From Clostridia bacterium (GTDB lineage: Bacteria > Bacillota > Clostridia > TANB77 > CAG-508): a stretch of 14,824 nt of DNA. The position numbers and the translations under genes were made by a program. Below, one piece after another: positions 14,611 through 14,824 of the stretch. The stretch's first letter is position 1, and each line of letters opens with the position of its first letter. The notes beneath the pieces are model-generated. The model did no database searches. It saw only the letters and a list, made by a program, of their open reading frames with translations, and was not told the origin of the DNA. The stretch covers positions 1 through 14,824 of the forward strand of contig JAAVZQ010000089.1 in NCBI GenBank assembly GCA_022791735.1. Reading direction: 5' to 3'.

Positions 14611-14824
14611 ATGAAAAAGGAAAGGCGGAATAACGCTAGTAGCACTTATTATAACCATAATAGTATTAGTTATACTTGCAGCGGTGACAATAAATGCAGC
14701 ATTTAATAGTGGAATAATAGAAACAGCAGTGAATGGAGCAGTAAACTATGCAGATGCACAAGAACAGGAGAAAGTCACATTTGATGAATTAGATGGAAAT
14801 TTGCAAGACATAGTTAAGAGGCTA
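14611..14824 (+). CDS. Second prepilin-like protein, 5' part, with one CGGN site
   Basis: The gene runs off the window. AAAGGAGG at 14593-14600 and ATG at 14611 lead in one frame to CGGA at 14626; counting this as glycine gives MKKER-G-ITLVALIITIIVLVILAAVTI, then NAAFNSGIIETAVNGAVNYADAQ and a region like that of the gene at 10745. The N-terminal ~70 residues are close to that paralogue, so a recent duplication is likely; the leader before the glycine differs. Its C-terminal domain is outside the window. Expression is probably controlled by the XRE regulator next door. Confidence 0.82.
14626..14629 (+). other. CGGA +1 recoding site 15 (second prepilin-like gene)
   Basis: In-frame CGG is codon 6. 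As at 10778, the quadruplet supplies the glycine before ITLVALIITI, so the shift site is conserved between the two paralogues. Confidence 0.88.

Noticed and set aside
1483..14629. Sequencing or assembly error inserting C before GG
   Set aside because: A base-calling error would not know the reading frame. GG also occurs in Trp, AGG Arg and across codon borders (ATG GAT), and no break is seen there; every extra C sits before a Gly codon. Raw reads would still be the decisive check, so this is set aside rather than excluded.
1483..14629. Simple reassignment of CGG to another amino acid
   Set aside because: A three-base reassignment would keep the frame. Here the frame must change by one base at each CGG for the family sequence to continue.
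1483..14629. Classical slippery-site +1 frameshifting as in RF2
   Set aside because: There is no common upstream motif, no stop codon or Shine-Dalgarno-like stimulator at fixed spacing, and the previous codons cannot generally re-pair in the +1 frame.

Overview
The window is a low-GC, Firmicutes-type (Clostridia-like) chromosome segment. The evidence is AT-rich codon use, AGGAGG-type ribosome binding sites, TTGACA/TATAAT promoters, and the genes scpA, ytfJ/gerW with a DUF2953 partner, recA-recX, and a TGS-domain nucleoside kinase. In order it holds: the 3' end of lepA; a nucleoside kinase; an RNHCP zinc-ribbon protein and a membrane-anchored oligopeptide-binding-type protein; recA with an SOS-type box, recX and scpA; a DUF2953 protein overlapping ytfJ; an AI-2E-family permease; a small reverse-strand gene; a large prepilin-like protein with a C-terminal C-type-lectin/FGE-like domain whose end looks like a diversity-generating-retroelement variable region; an AMP-forming acyl-CoA synthetase; a reverse-strand XRE regulator with a three-operator array; and the start of a second prepilin-like gene.

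The main result concerns decoding. Seven of the protein genes look broken by +1 frameshifts, and every break is of one kind: an in-frame CGG triplet. Treating CGGN as a four-base unit that yields one glycine restores the full-length family protein each time. I count 15 such sites: three in the nucleoside kinase, six in the peptide-binding protein, one in DUF2953, two in the AI-2E permease, one in the acyl-CoA synthetase and one in each prepilin-like gene. CGG also occurs at least 16 times out of frame inside genes (for example GAC GGA, GCG GAA, ACG GAT), and none of these needs a shift. I find no in-frame CGG that reads as arginine in any intact gene. Many restored glycines lie at conserved positions, such as the prepilin K-G-I-T-L cleavage motif and the T-G of the kinase. 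The inference is that this lineage reads CGGN as glycine by quadruplet decoding, or shifts +1 at a vacant CGG codon. A tRNA-Gly with an enlarged anticodon loop would be the expected agent; no tRNA gene lies in this window. LepA (part), RecA, RecX, ScpA, YtfJ, the RNHCP protein and the XRE regulator contain no in-frame CGG.

Intergenic space is filled with structured repeats: a ~120-bp family (two copies plus a related inverted element) with a covarying hairpin, and a second long-hairpin family (two full copies, two remnants). Both sit between genes and may act as terminators or be non-autonomous mobile elements. Regulation visible in the sequence includes a consensus promoter with a LexA-type box for recA, a promoter with two inverted repeats for the acyl-CoA synthetase, and a promoter bracketed by three near-identical palindromes for the last gene.
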